Source: Bacteroidota bacterium (GTDB lineage Bacteria > Spirochaetota > Spirochaetia > JABMQR01). From it: a stretch of DNA of 15,801 bases. The notes beneath the pieces were generated by a model, which saw only the letters and a list, made by a program, of their open reading frames with translations, was not told where the DNA came from and did no database searches. The position numbers and the translations under genes are program-made. Positions 1-7,446 of the stretch are shown in pieces. Each line of letters begins with the position of its first letter. Positions within the stretch are counted from its first letter, which is position 1. The stretch covers positions 1-15,801 of the forward strand of contig JABMQR010000065.1 of assembly GCA_013202335.1 (NCBI GenBank). The letters run 5' to 3'.

Positions 1-1272
1 CAAATAATACCTGGCGGAACGCAGCTGCTTAGTAAGCGTTCAGAATTGTATGCTCCGGGATTGTGGCCTCCCTATGCAAAAAAAGCATCAGGCTGCACAA
101 TTGAGGATCTTGACGGGAATAATTTTCTTGATTTTTCTACCATGGGAATCGGATCCTGTTTGCTGGGATATGCAGATAAAAAAGTAAATGAAGCGGTACA
201 GAGGGTTGTTGCCGATGGATCCATGTGCTCTTTAAATTTCCCGGAAGAGGTTGAGCTTGCAGAAGAGCTGCTTGATCTTCATCCTTGGGCTGATATGGTG
301 CGTTATGCACGTTCTGGCGGAGAGATTCTGGCACAGGCGGCAAGAATAGCCAGGGCAGGTACAGGAAAAACCAGAATAGTCTTTTGCGGTTACCATGGCT
401 GGCACGACTGGTATTTGGCAGGAAATTTACAGGATGGGGATCAGTTAGGTGATCATTTACTTAAAGGATTACAACCACTGGGAGTTCCTTCAGGATTAAA
501 AGGAACCGCAGTCCCTTTTCATTATAATGCAATCGAAGAACTTGATGCAGCTCTGGCACTTGGTGATACAGCAGCTGTTATCATGGAGCCTTTCCGATAT
601 CAGGAACCCGAGAATGGGTTTTTGCAAAAGGTGAAAGAAAAAGCAAAAAAAGCCGGAGCGGTTCTTATATTTGATGAAGTTACTTCCGGTTGGCGGTATG
701 TACACGGTGGGATACACCAACTCTATTCGGTAACCCCCGATATTGCAGTATATGCAAAAGCGATAAGTAACGGATATCCCTGTGCTGCCCTCGTAGGGAA
801 AGAAGAGATAATGCAGTATGCCCAGGAGACCTTTATATCTTCTACCTATTGGACTGAACGGGTAGGTTCAGCGGCGGCAATTGCAACTATAAAAGAGCTT
901 AAAGAGCAGCAGGTTGCAGAGTATCTTTTAGAAACAGGCGGGAAAATTCAGACTATTTGGAAAAGTGCTGCAGACTCACATAATATCTCAATAACCATAG
1001 AGGGCCGTCCGGCGTTAACACACTTCTCGTTCAATCATGAGAACCCTCAGATTCTTGCAACACTACTGACACAGGAACTGCTTGATCAGAATATATTGGG
1101 AAATACCGCGTATTACGGTAGTTTTGCACATAAAGAGGAGCATATTGCAGTTTATGAGACAGCGTTATACGAAGCTTTTAAAAATATAGCTAAAGCAATG
1201 GAGAGTGATGGTGGTCCTGAAAGATTCCTGCGTTGTGAGCAGGCATATAAAGGATTTACCCGACTGACATAA
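1..1272 (+). CDS. Class III aminotransferase, glutamate-1-semialdehyde aminomutase-like (5' partial)
   Basis: The frame is open from base 1 and its first residues (IIPGGTQLLSKRSELYAPG) match the usual N-terminal region of this family, so the gene begins left of the window; an apparent TTG start at 46 is internal. Of 423 visible residues, numbered from codon 1, the PLP pocket shows GYHGWHDW near 130-137, the PLP-pyridine aspartate D225 in FDEVTSGWR, and the Schiff-base lysine K253 in YAKAISNG. Class III fold-I aminotransferases move an amino group to an aldehyde or ketone, often of a sugar or a C5 compound. True GSA aminomutase works in haem synthesis; here the neighbours are an aldolase and an aldo/keto reductase, not haem genes, so a sugar-modifying aminotransferase is more likely (inference). 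The next gene follows after 90 bases with a good ribosome-binding site. The fold is certain, the substrate unknown. Confidence 0.85.
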   Translation, partial: QIIPGGTQLLSKRSELYAPGLWPPYAKKASGCTIEDLDGNNFLDFSTMGIGSCLLGYADKKVNEAVQRVVADGSMCSLNFPEEVELAEELLDLHPWADMVRYARSGGEILAQAARIARAGTGKTRIVFCGYHGWHDWYLAGNLQDGDQLGDHLLKGLQPLGVPSGLKGTAVPFHYNAIEELDAALALGDTAAVIMEPFRYQEPENGFLQKVKEKAKKAGAVLIFDEVTSGWRYVHGGIHQLYSVTPDIAVYAKAISNGYPCAALVGKEEIMQYAQETFISSTYWTERVGSAAAIATIKELKEQQVAEYLLETGGKIQTIWKSAADSHNISITIEGRPALTHFSFNHENPQILATLLTQELLDQNILGNTAYYGSFAHKEEHIAVYETALYEAFKNIAKAMESDGGPERFLRCEQAYKGFTRLT

Positions 1273-1362
1273 TACATTTGTTATTCCGAAAACCGAAAAG
1301 TAAACACCTGCCGGAGCAGCGGGTCTATCAACATAAAAGATAATAGTTAAAGGAAATTAGCC

Positions 1363-2127
1363 ATGGAAATGCGTAAAAGCAGAGTTTTAGAGACAATGAG
1401 AGCAGGAAAAGTTGCGAAATCAATAAAATTAAACCTATGCGATCCAAGAATTGTTGAGATTGCAGGTATGTGCGGATTTGATGCTGTATGGTTAGATATG
1501 GAACATGTCCCCACAGACTGGCGTACTATTGACGAGGGAATTAGAGCAGGAAAAATTTATGATATGGATACCATTATTCGGGTGGAGAAGGGCTCCTATT
1601 CTGATTATATACGCCCGCTCGAAGCAGATGCTGCCGGTCTGATTATTCCGCATCTTATGTCACTGCAGGAAGCCAAAGATATTATAAAAACAACAAGGTT
1701 CCATCCTTTAGGTCTTCGTCCTGTTGACGGGGGAAATGCTGACGGGAGCTACTGTATGTTGGATTTTGATACGTATCTTCAGGAAGCAAACAAAAATAGG
1801 TTTATATGTGTACAGGTTGAGGACGTTGAAGTAATGGCAGATCTTGAACAGATTGCTGAACTTGACGGAATTGATATGATTTTCTTCGGACCAGCCGATT
1901 ATTCACAATCTCTGGGTACTCCGGGGCAGTGGGATAATCCTGAGTTGGGTCGCGTGCGAAAAGCGATAGCAGATGTCTGTAGAAAAAATAATAAGTTTGC
2001 TGCAACTGTCGGCGGGCCTGGAAACTACAAAGAACTGGTAGATTTGGGATACTCCTATATTAATGTTGGTGCGGATGTCGTAGGACTTTCCACCTATTTC
2101 AACCAGATTATCAAGGAATGTAATTAA
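1363..2127 (+). CDS. HpcH/HpaI (citrate-lyase beta) family class II aldolase
   Basis: A 254-residue protein of normal family length. Metal-dependent HpcH/HpaI aldolases reversibly join pyruvate (or a related 2-oxo acid) to an aldehyde to give 4-hydroxy-2-oxo acids. Visible motifs are LDMEH (residues 44-48, H48 as the expected catalytic base), R73 in IIRVE, the metal ligands E153 (QVED) and D179 (FFGPADYSQSLG), and HPLGLRP (114-120) in place of the more usual YPPxGxRG loop, which hints at a different acceptor or donor. The ATG is preceded by AAAGGAAATTAGCC. The reductase gene starts six bases after the stop, so the two are surely co-transcribed. With the aminotransferase upstream this could make or break an amino-keto-sugar acid (inference). 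The family is secure; the substrate cannot be read from sequence. Confidence 0.85.
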   Translation: MEMRKSRVLETMRAGKVAKSIKLNLCDPRIVEIAGMCGFDAVWLDMEHVPTDWRTIDEGIRAGKIYDMDTIIRVEKGSYSDYIRPLEADAAGLIIPHLMSLQEAKDIIKTTRFHPLGLRPVDGGNADGSYCMLDFDTYLQEANKNRFICVQVEDVEVMADLEQIAELDGIDMIFFGPADYSQSLGTPGQWDNPELGRVRKAIADVCRKNNKFAATVGGPGNYKELVDLGYSYINVGADVVGLSTYFNQIIKECN

Positions 2128-2133
2128 GGATAT

Positions 2134-3084
2134 ATGAGCGTGAAATTAGCAGGATCAGAACAGAATCAACTCTCACGGCTGGGATTGGGAACAGTTCAGT
2201 TCGGTTTTGATTATGGAGTTAACAATACCCGGGGACAGGTCTCTTATGATGAAGTGTGCAGCATTCTGACCAGTGCTTCTGATCAGGGTGTGAACTTTTT
2301 AGATACTTCAAGATTGTATGGAGCCAGTGAAAGTGTCTTGGGAAAGGCCATTGCAAAAATTGGTAGAGATTTTACTATCTGCACCAAACTGGATCTTCCG
2401 AAAAATTTTTCAGAACTGAGTGAAAAAGAGATTGGTGAAGCAGTTAATGCATCATTTTTGGGAAGCTGTGAGAGTTTGCAAATGGATACTCTTCCTATGT
2501 ATCTGCTGCATAATTATGATTACAAAACTACCCATGGCGGATATGTTTGGACCCTGCTCAAAGAGATGAAAGCCAAAGGTTTAATTGGAAAGCTGGGTGT
2601 TTCTATTGGGAGAGGTCCGGATGAAGCGCTGCAATGTCTTCAGGATACAGATGTTGAGGTTATGCAAATCCCTTTTAATGTCTTTGATCAGCGTTGGAAA
2701 AGAGAGGGCGTTCTCACCCAGTGTAGGGAAAAGGGTATTGAGCTTATAAATCGAAGCACCTTTCTTCAGGGCTTATTATTAATGAGTGTTGAAAAAGCAG
2801 CAAAATTGGTTCCTGTTTCACGGGATAGAATTACAAAACTGCTGAACATATCAGAATTTTCCGGTGTTCCGGTTAAAGAGTTGGTGTTCAGGTATGTTAT
2901 TGATAACCCCTTTATCAATACAACAATTGTGGGTGTAGATTCACTGGATCAGCTTGAAGAAAATATTCGTTTACAGAATCTGGGACCGCTTGACCAGGAA
3001 ACGATTAACTCAATTGAGTCAGCTTTTTTAGATTCACCGGATGAGTTGGTGAACCCGGCTTTATGGAACATTTCATACCCTTAG
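2134..3084 (+). CDS. Aldo/keto reductase
   Basis: A 316-residue NAD(P)H-dependent oxidoreductase with an (alpha/beta)8 barrel. The aldo/keto reductase catalytic tetrad is complete: D57 and Y62 (FLDTSRLYG), K85 (ICTKLDL) and H126 (LLHNYD). The N-terminal GLGTVQFG strand and the C-terminal TTIVGVDSLDQLEENI segment, which binds cofactor phosphate in the family, are also present. The start ATG lies six bases after the aldolase stop, with AAGGA overlapping that stop. The protein resembles the branch of reductases found in sugar and polysaccharide loci and probably reduces a sugar aldehyde or keto-sugar made or used by the two upstream enzymes (inference). It is the last gene of the left-hand group: a 167-base repeat-bearing gap follows. 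Confidence 0.88.
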   Translation: MSVKLAGSEQNQLSRLGLGTVQFGFDYGVNNTRGQVSYDEVCSILTSASDQGVNFLDTSRLYGASESVLGKAIAKIGRDFTICTKLDLPKNFSELSEKEIGEAVNASFLGSCESLQMDTLPMYLLHNYDYKTTHGGYVWTLLKEMKAKGLIGKLGVSIGRGPDEALQCLQDTDVEVMQIPFNVFDQRWKREGVLTQCREKGIELINRSTFLQGLLLMSVEKAAKLVPVSRDRITKLLNISEFSGVPVKELVFRYVIDNPFINTTIVGVDSLDQLEENIRLQNLGPLDQETINSIESAFLDSPDELVNPALWNISYP

Positions 3085-3190
3085 GCCAGCGGCCAGCCGG
3101 AGGCTGGAGGCTGGAGGCTGGAGGAAGCAGGAGACTGGAGACAGAAGGGGAAACGGGAAGCAGAAAGAAAGGAACTGGAGAGAGAAGATG
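3084..3190 (+). repeat. GGCCAGC/GGAGGCT tandem repeats and purine-rich tract
   Basis: Two copies of GGCCAGC (3084-3097) are followed by three perfect copies of GGAGGCT (3099-3119). Degenerate GGAGACT/GGAGACA units come next, then a run almost free of pyrimidines to about 3190. CCAGCC (3093-3098), three loop bases and GGCTGG (3102-3107) make a perfect 6-bp GC hairpin, and GGCTGG recurs at 3109-3114 and 3116-3121, so the left arm could pair with several copies. The repeat begins within the TAG stop of the reductase gene. It could be a weak terminator or structural element between two gene groups, or simply slippage-expanded intergenic DNA. No open reading frame with a credible start occupies the gap. 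Confidence 0.8.
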
Positions 3191-3251
3191 GAAGAGTTTT
3201 ATGGATAGAGTAGTTTTGGAAGATCGAAATATTTAAATACGAGGTGATTAT

Positions 3252-4193
3252 ATGAGTAATTTTAATTTTGAACCGTCAGAGTATATTCCTTATAGGGATA
3301 AAGAAGTTATGGATAGGGTTCGTAATATAAAAAGAGAGGATTTTGATAAACATCCTAATCCGGATTTTAAGATCATCATTCTTCCGGATGAAGAGACAAT
3401 GGCCTGGCAGCATATCATGAACTTCTTTTATACTATTAAGGAAGGAGCTGATAACAATCGGGACACAGTCTTGATTCTTGGGCAGCCGGATCCTGCCTAC
3501 AAACTACTTGCCTGGGCAATTAACAAGTTCAGGATAAATTGTAATAAACTGCATACCTTTAATATGGATGAGTATGCTGACCAGGACGGCAACACCGCAC
3601 CTGAAACCTGGCCCAAGGGTTTTCTCTACTCAGCGTTGAACAACTTCTGGTCACAAATTGATGAGGACCTCAGACCGCCGAGAAATCAGATACACGGACC
3701 GCAAACAAAGAATATTGAGTACTACGGTAAAATGATCGAAGATCTGGGGAATGCTGATTTGTGTCAGAGCGGCCCGGGCTGGACAGGTCATGTCGCCTTT
3801 GTTGAACCTGGTATACCCGGAAGTGAATTTGAGGGGACATTGGAAGAGTTTAAAGAGATGGGGCCGAGAATTGTAACCTTGAATCCCTTTACAATCGCCC
3901 AGAATTCTCTGCATGCAAGCTTCGGATATGCAGGTGATTTGGGGGCAGTTCCGCCCAAAGCCGCAACAATCGGCCCGGCTGAAATTATAAAGGCAAAAAA
4001 AAGAACCGACTGGAATGGTATAAGAGTTGATGGTTCGGAATGCTCCTGGGAGAAATTTGCAACCAGGCTGATTGCCCACGGACCAGTAACACCGTTGGTT
4101 CCAACATCGATCCATCAGCTGCTAAGAACAGATTTTTATGTAACTGAATTTCTTGCATCGGATATTGTGCCCCGGTTTGACAAGACTTTCTAA
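3252..4193 (+). CDS. NagB-like (glucosamine-6-phosphate deaminase/6-phosphogluconolactonase superfamily) protein
   Basis: A 313-residue protein, longer than classical NagB (about 266), with a GAGGTG ribosome-binding site before its ATG. NagB-type enzymes isomerise and deaminate glucosamine 6-phosphate to fructose 6-phosphate. The motif FNMDEY (103-108, with D106 the likely equivalent of NagB Asp72) and GPGWTGHVAFVEP (174-186; H180 and E185 match NagB His143 and Glu148) place it in the superfamily. The NagB motif reads GVGNDGHIAFNEP, so the ring-opening triad aspartate (Asp141) is a threonine here (T178). The usual short sugar-phosphate loop is also different. The reaction is therefore probably not standard GlcN6P deamination. 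It is the first gene of a five-gene operon with two UroD-like proteins; the next start is 13 bases after its stop. Cytoplasmic, with no signal peptide. Confidence 0.75.
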   Translation: MSNFNFEPSEYIPYRDKEVMDRVRNIKREDFDKHPNPDFKIIILPDEETMAWQHIMNFFYTIKEGADNNRDTVLILGQPDPAYKLLAWAINKFRINCNKLHTFNMDEYADQDGNTAPETWPKGFLYSALNNFWSQIDEDLRPPRNQIHGPQTKNIEYYGKMIEDLGNADLCQSGPGWTGHVAFVEPGIPGSEFEGTLEEFKEMGPRIVTLNPFTIAQNSLHASFGYAGDLGAVPPKAATIGPAEIIKAKKRTDWNGIRVDGSECSWEKFATRLIAHGPVTPLVPTSIHQLLRTDFYVTEFLASDIVPRFDKTF

Positions 4194-4205
4194 TAAGGAA
4201 TTAAC

Positions 4206-5273
4206 ATGACAAGTTTGGAAAGAGTCCAGGCAGCTTCAGAAAGAAAAAAGACAGATCGGCCCTGCAGCAGTCTGCGATGTACTCCGGAAGCATGGGAAGG
4301 TTTGCGTAAATATTTTTCCGTATCCACAAACCTCGAAGTCATGGATATTCTTGATATTGACTTGCGCTGGGTTGGAGCTGCTTTTACCGGACCTGAAGAA
4401 AAGAGTGCTGTTCCTATCGGCAGTGAAGGATATGATTTTTGGGGATGCCGGACCAGGGCAGTAAAAAACGAGTTTAATACCTACTATGAATTTGATTATC
4501 ACCCGTTACATAGTGCGGAGACGGTTGAGGATGTTCATGCCCACGACTGGCCAAGTCTGGATTGGTGGGATTATGGGTCTATTCGTGAACAGGCGGAGGC
4601 TCATGATGCAGCAGACAGACGGGCACACCTCTATTTTGCCGGGGGAACTTTCGAGACCCCCTGGTATATTCGCGGTATGGAAGCCTTCTTTATGGATATG
4701 TATATAAATCCGGAAATTGTTAAGGCAATCTGTACCCATGTTGGGGATTATTATGAAGACCGGGCATGGCGGGCCATTGATGCTGCCGGTGACTGTATTC
4801 ATATGATTGGTTCAGGCGGTGATATAGGAAGTCAGCGGGGAATGATGATAGCTCCGGATATGTGGAGAGAACACATTAAGCCCCATACCAAACGATTAAT
4901 CACTCCTTTCAGGAAAAAGGGATTCATGACCTTCTATCACTCCTGCGGTTCGCTGGTACCGGTAATCGATGACCTGATTGAAATCGGACTGCAGTTTCTG
5001 GATCCCATACAAATCACAGCTGAAGGCATGCAGCCGGAACCTCTGGCTGAACAGTTTGGCGACAGGCTCTCTTTCCACGGGGCTGTTGATGAAGTAGAGC
5101 TGCTGCCCCATGCAACCCCCTCGGAAGTGTATAAGGAAACTATTAGATTGATAGATGTACTTGGTAAATGTAATGGATTTATTGTATCCCCCAGTCATCA
5201 GGTGCAGGGTGATACTACTCCTGAAAACATTGAAGCAATATTTAAAGCGGTAAAAGACTATCCAAATCTGTAA
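4206..5273 (+). CDS. Uroporphyrinogen decarboxylase superfamily protein, HxCG (methyltransferase-like) type
   Basis: A 355-residue UroD-superfamily TIM barrel. It begins with the family opening MTSLERVQAA and carries YHSCGSLVPVIDDLIEIG (244-261). The H245-x-C247-G pattern is that of MtaA/CmuA-type corrinoid methyltransferases, where His and Cys bind zinc to activate a thiol; C322 or H331 (SPSHQVQG) could supply a further ligand. LDPIQITAEGM (265-275) and the late TPENIEAIF stretch are typical of this COG0407-like group. True haem UroD has different active-site residues, and no haem gene is nearby. No corrinoid protein or corrinoid-activating protein is in the window, so a classical methyl-transfer pathway is not shown. 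It lies 13 bases after the NagB-like gene (AAGGA site) and 22 bases before a second UroD-like gene. Fold high confidence, reaction unknown. Confidence 0.8.
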   Translation: MTSLERVQAASERKKTDRPCSSLRCTPEAWEGLRKYFSVSTNLEVMDILDIDLRWVGAAFTGPEEKSAVPIGSEGYDFWGCRTRAVKNEFNTYYEFDYHPLHSAETVEDVHAHDWPSLDWWDYGSIREQAEAHDAADRRAHLYFAGGTFETPWYIRGMEAFFMDMYINPEIVKAICTHVGDYYEDRAWRAIDAAGDCIHMIGSGGDIGSQRGMMIAPDMWREHIKPHTKRLITPFRKKGFMTFYHSCGSLVPVIDDLIEIGLQFLDPIQITAEGMQPEPLAEQFGDRLSFHGAVDEVELLPHATPSEVYKETIRLIDVLGKCNGFIVSPSHQVQGDTTPENIEAIFKAVKDYPNL

Positions 5274-5295
5274 AAAACAGGATTAAGGAGTAACT

Positions 5296-6402
5296 ATGAA
5301 TCCACGGGAAAGAGTTGAGGCTGTTTATGCAGGGGAAACACCTGATCAGGTACCGCTGCTGCTGGACTTAAGTCACTGGTACAAAAAGAATTTTCATAAG
5401 GAATTTGACCTTGCAGGATATCAGAATGTTGATGAAGGCCTAGTTAACCTGCATAAAGAAGTAGGTGCGGTTTGTTATTGTGAAATGGGAAGCTTTTACT
5501 CTCTGACCCCCGATTCTAAAGACATTTCATTTTCAACAGATACTAGAGATGGAATTTTTTCGACAAAGATTACCACACCCCTGGGAACTCTCTGCGAAGA
5601 GAGATCTTTCAGCGATAACAGTTATTCCTATAATATTAAAAAGCACCTCTTGGATTCAGCAGCAGATTTTAAGATTGTTGAATATTTAATGGATCATCTT
5701 ATCTGTACACCCAAATGGGATGAATATAAAAAATGGAGTGAGGCCTTAGGGGAGTACGGATATCCCTATACACAGCTACCGTACTCCGGTCTGGGATATC
5801 TTATCTCAAGAAACTTTGGTGTTGAACCGACGGTTTATGCTGATATGGATTATCCTGATGAGATGAAATCACTGACGGAATCAGTGAACAGCAGAAATCT
5901 GAAAATACTGGATACCATTATTGACGGTCCTTTCTCAACCCTGCTTATCAGTGATAATTTTGACAGTAATATACAGACAAAACAACTTTTTGATCGATAT
6001 TCACGTGATTACTATACAGAAGTAGCCAGAAGAATGCATGAAAAAGGAAAAACTCTGGCGGTTCATGTTGATGGAGAGATGCGGGGTGCAGTTGCCTGGA
6101 TGGCAGAGTGCGGGGTGGACTGTATCGATGCAGCAACTCCGGCACCCATGTTCTCTCTGACACCGGAAGAAGCCAGACGTCAGGCCGGTAATGACATTAT
6201 CCTCTCCGGCGGAATCCCGGCTACCGTTTTTGGTGCACAGGGAACTGATGCGGAGTTTGTGGAATCAGTAAAAAGCTGGCTCGAAATACGCCGGATATCG
6301 CCAAGATTATTTATGGCTGCCGGTGATCAGGTGCCTACCGATGCTCCTTTACACAGAATAAAGATACTGCCGGAGCTGGTTGCAGAGTATGGAAGATATT
6401 AG
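5296..6402 (+). CDS. Uroporphyrinogen decarboxylase superfamily protein, HVDG type
   Basis: A 368-residue second UroD-superfamily member with a strong AAGGAG site. It opens with MNPRERVEAVYAGETPDQVP, typical of the family. At the position of the HxCG motif it has H257-V-D259-G260, so the zinc-binding cysteine is missing. It goes on with ECGVDCIDAATPAPMF (271-286), LSGGIP (303-308) and GDQVPTDA (343-350), motifs of a separate, widespread and uncharacterised subgroup. The lost cysteine argues against thiol methylation; an acid in its place suggests other chemistry or another metal site (inference). It follows its HxCG relative by 22 bases, and the two are too different to be a recent duplication. 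They may act as partners or on successive steps. The next gene starts inside its last codons. Confidence 0.78.
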   Translation: MNPRERVEAVYAGETPDQVPLLLDLSHWYKKNFHKEFDLAGYQNVDEGLVNLHKEVGAVCYCEMGSFYSLTPDSKDISFSTDTRDGIFSTKITTPLGTLCEERSFSDNSYSYNIKKHLLDSAADFKIVEYLMDHLICTPKWDEYKKWSEALGEYGYPYTQLPYSGLGYLISRNFGVEPTVYADMDYPDEMKSLTESVNSRNLKILDTIIDGPFSTLLISDNFDSNIQTKQLFDRYSRDYYTEVARRMHEKGKTLAVHVDGEMRGAVAWMAECGVDCIDAATPAPMFSLTPEEARRQAGNDIILSGGIPATVFGAQGTDAEFVESVKSWLEIRRISPRLFMAAGDQVPTDAPLHRIKILPELVAEYGRY

Positions 6403-7405
6403 GAATAGATGGCACAAAGAACCTGGTCCCAGAATAGAGGGATCCGGGGATCTTGATATTTCAAAACTGCAGGCTCCTGGTATTGTCCGCATTCCTTCGG
6501 GAGGCTATCGACTTTTCTATACAGCAGTTGGTCCGGCAAAACCATATCCCAATTGTCAGGGCTATATCCTGAGTGCGGTGTCCGAAGATGGTCTTCTGTT
6601 TCACAAAGAACCGGGTATCAGGCTTGCACCACAACCAGATCTGGCTCATATGAGTCTGCGTATTATTGCCCCGTCTGTTACTCAATGTGATGACGGTCTG
6701 TGGCGTATGTACTTTGAATCACGGGGTTCAGTAGATGAACCTACGGTGATATGCAGTGCTGTATCAACAGATATGCTTCATTGGGAGCATGAAGACGGCA
6801 TCAGGTTACAGGGGTTTGAGGGTGTTCGCGCTCCCCGCTATCTTCGATTGGCTGATGGGCGGGGGCGGTTGTACTGTATTGCTGCTGAATCAGACTGTGG
6901 AGCAAAAAGAACTCAGGTCATCAGTGCTGTTGCTGCAGATGGCCTTAATTTTGTATTGGAATCCGGTTGTCGACTGCGAGATCGACAGTCCCCATATGAT
7001 AGTATGGGAATTACCGCAGCAGAAGTCGTACAATCTGGTGAATTAGGAGAAATCTGCAGTTGGACCATGTTCTATTCAGCATGGCAGGATGTACCTCAGG
7101 GAACAATAGTCCCAATGCATCCAAGCCAGGAAGACAGTCTCAGCGACGATTTCGCGGCAGCCTCTATTGCAAGTGATATGGCCGGCTATCGATCACGGAT
7201 ATTCAGATCCTATTCAAAGGATGGTCTGAAGTGGGAAGCGGGTGAGTGTGTGATTGAAGGCGTAGGATACGATTCTGATGATTTAGATGCGGTGCATGCC
7301 GAAGATATGTCGTTGATTAAAATAGGTGCTCACCGGTATCGGATGTATTATGCATCCTGTGACAAGCATGGGATATGGCGGATTTTAAGTGCTGTAACAG
7401 AATAA
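6389..7405 (+). CDS. Five-bladed beta-propeller, GH43/GH32-like
   Basis: A 338-residue protein built from five repeats, each with an (A)P-x-V/I start, a YRLFYTA-like strand and a SAVSEDGLLF-like strand: about 30-72, 94-132, 148-188, 210-282 (with an acidic insert near 232-262) and 304-336. This is the architecture of glycoside hydrolase clans with five-bladed propellers (GH43, GH32, GH130-type). Carboxylates of the kind such enzymes use are scattered through it, but I cannot identify a convincing catalytic triad, so it may be a glycosidase, a phosphorylase-like enzyme or a non-catalytic relative. No signal peptide is seen, so a cytoplasmic protein acting on an imported small glycoside is likely. 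The ATG at 6389 lies within the upstream UroD-like gene (14-base overlap); a TTG at 6380 in the same frame is an alternative start. Translational coupling is expected. Confidence 0.7.
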   Translation: MEDIRNRWHKEPGPRIEGSGDLDISKLQAPGIVRIPSGGYRLFYTAVGPAKPYPNCQGYILSAVSEDGLLFHKEPGIRLAPQPDLAHMSLRIIAPSVTQCDDGLWRMYFESRGSVDEPTVICSAVSTDMLHWEHEDGIRLQGFEGVRAPRYLRLADGRGRLYCIAAESDCGAKRTQVISAVAADGLNFVLESGCRLRDRQSPYDSMGITAAEVVQSGELGEICSWTMFYSAWQDVPQGTIVPMHPSQEDSLSDDFAAASIASDMAGYRSRIFRSYSKDGLKWEAGECVIEGVGYDSDDLDAVHAEDMSLIKIGAHRYRMYYASCDKHGIWRILSAVTE

Positions 7406-7446
7406 CTGGATCGATAAATATTGGGAAAAATGGTAAGGGTATAGAT

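Noticed and set aside
46..48. TTG as the start codon of the first gene
   Set aside because: The frame stays open to base 1 and those codons encode the conserved N-terminal region of the family, so the true start is outside the window.
3099..3140. CRISPR array or mobile-element end
   Set aside because: The 7-base units are directly adjacent without spacers, and no transposase or cas gene is near.
3651..4115. 154-residue minus-strand open frame within the NagB-like gene
   Set aside because: Cysteine-rich, no recognisable motif, fully inside a gene with clear superfamily motifs.
4206..6402. True haem-pathway uroporphyrinogen decarboxylase (HemE)
   Set aside because: Both proteins carry HxCG/HVDG-type motifs of the wider superfamily and lie beside sugar-type enzymes, with no haem genes.
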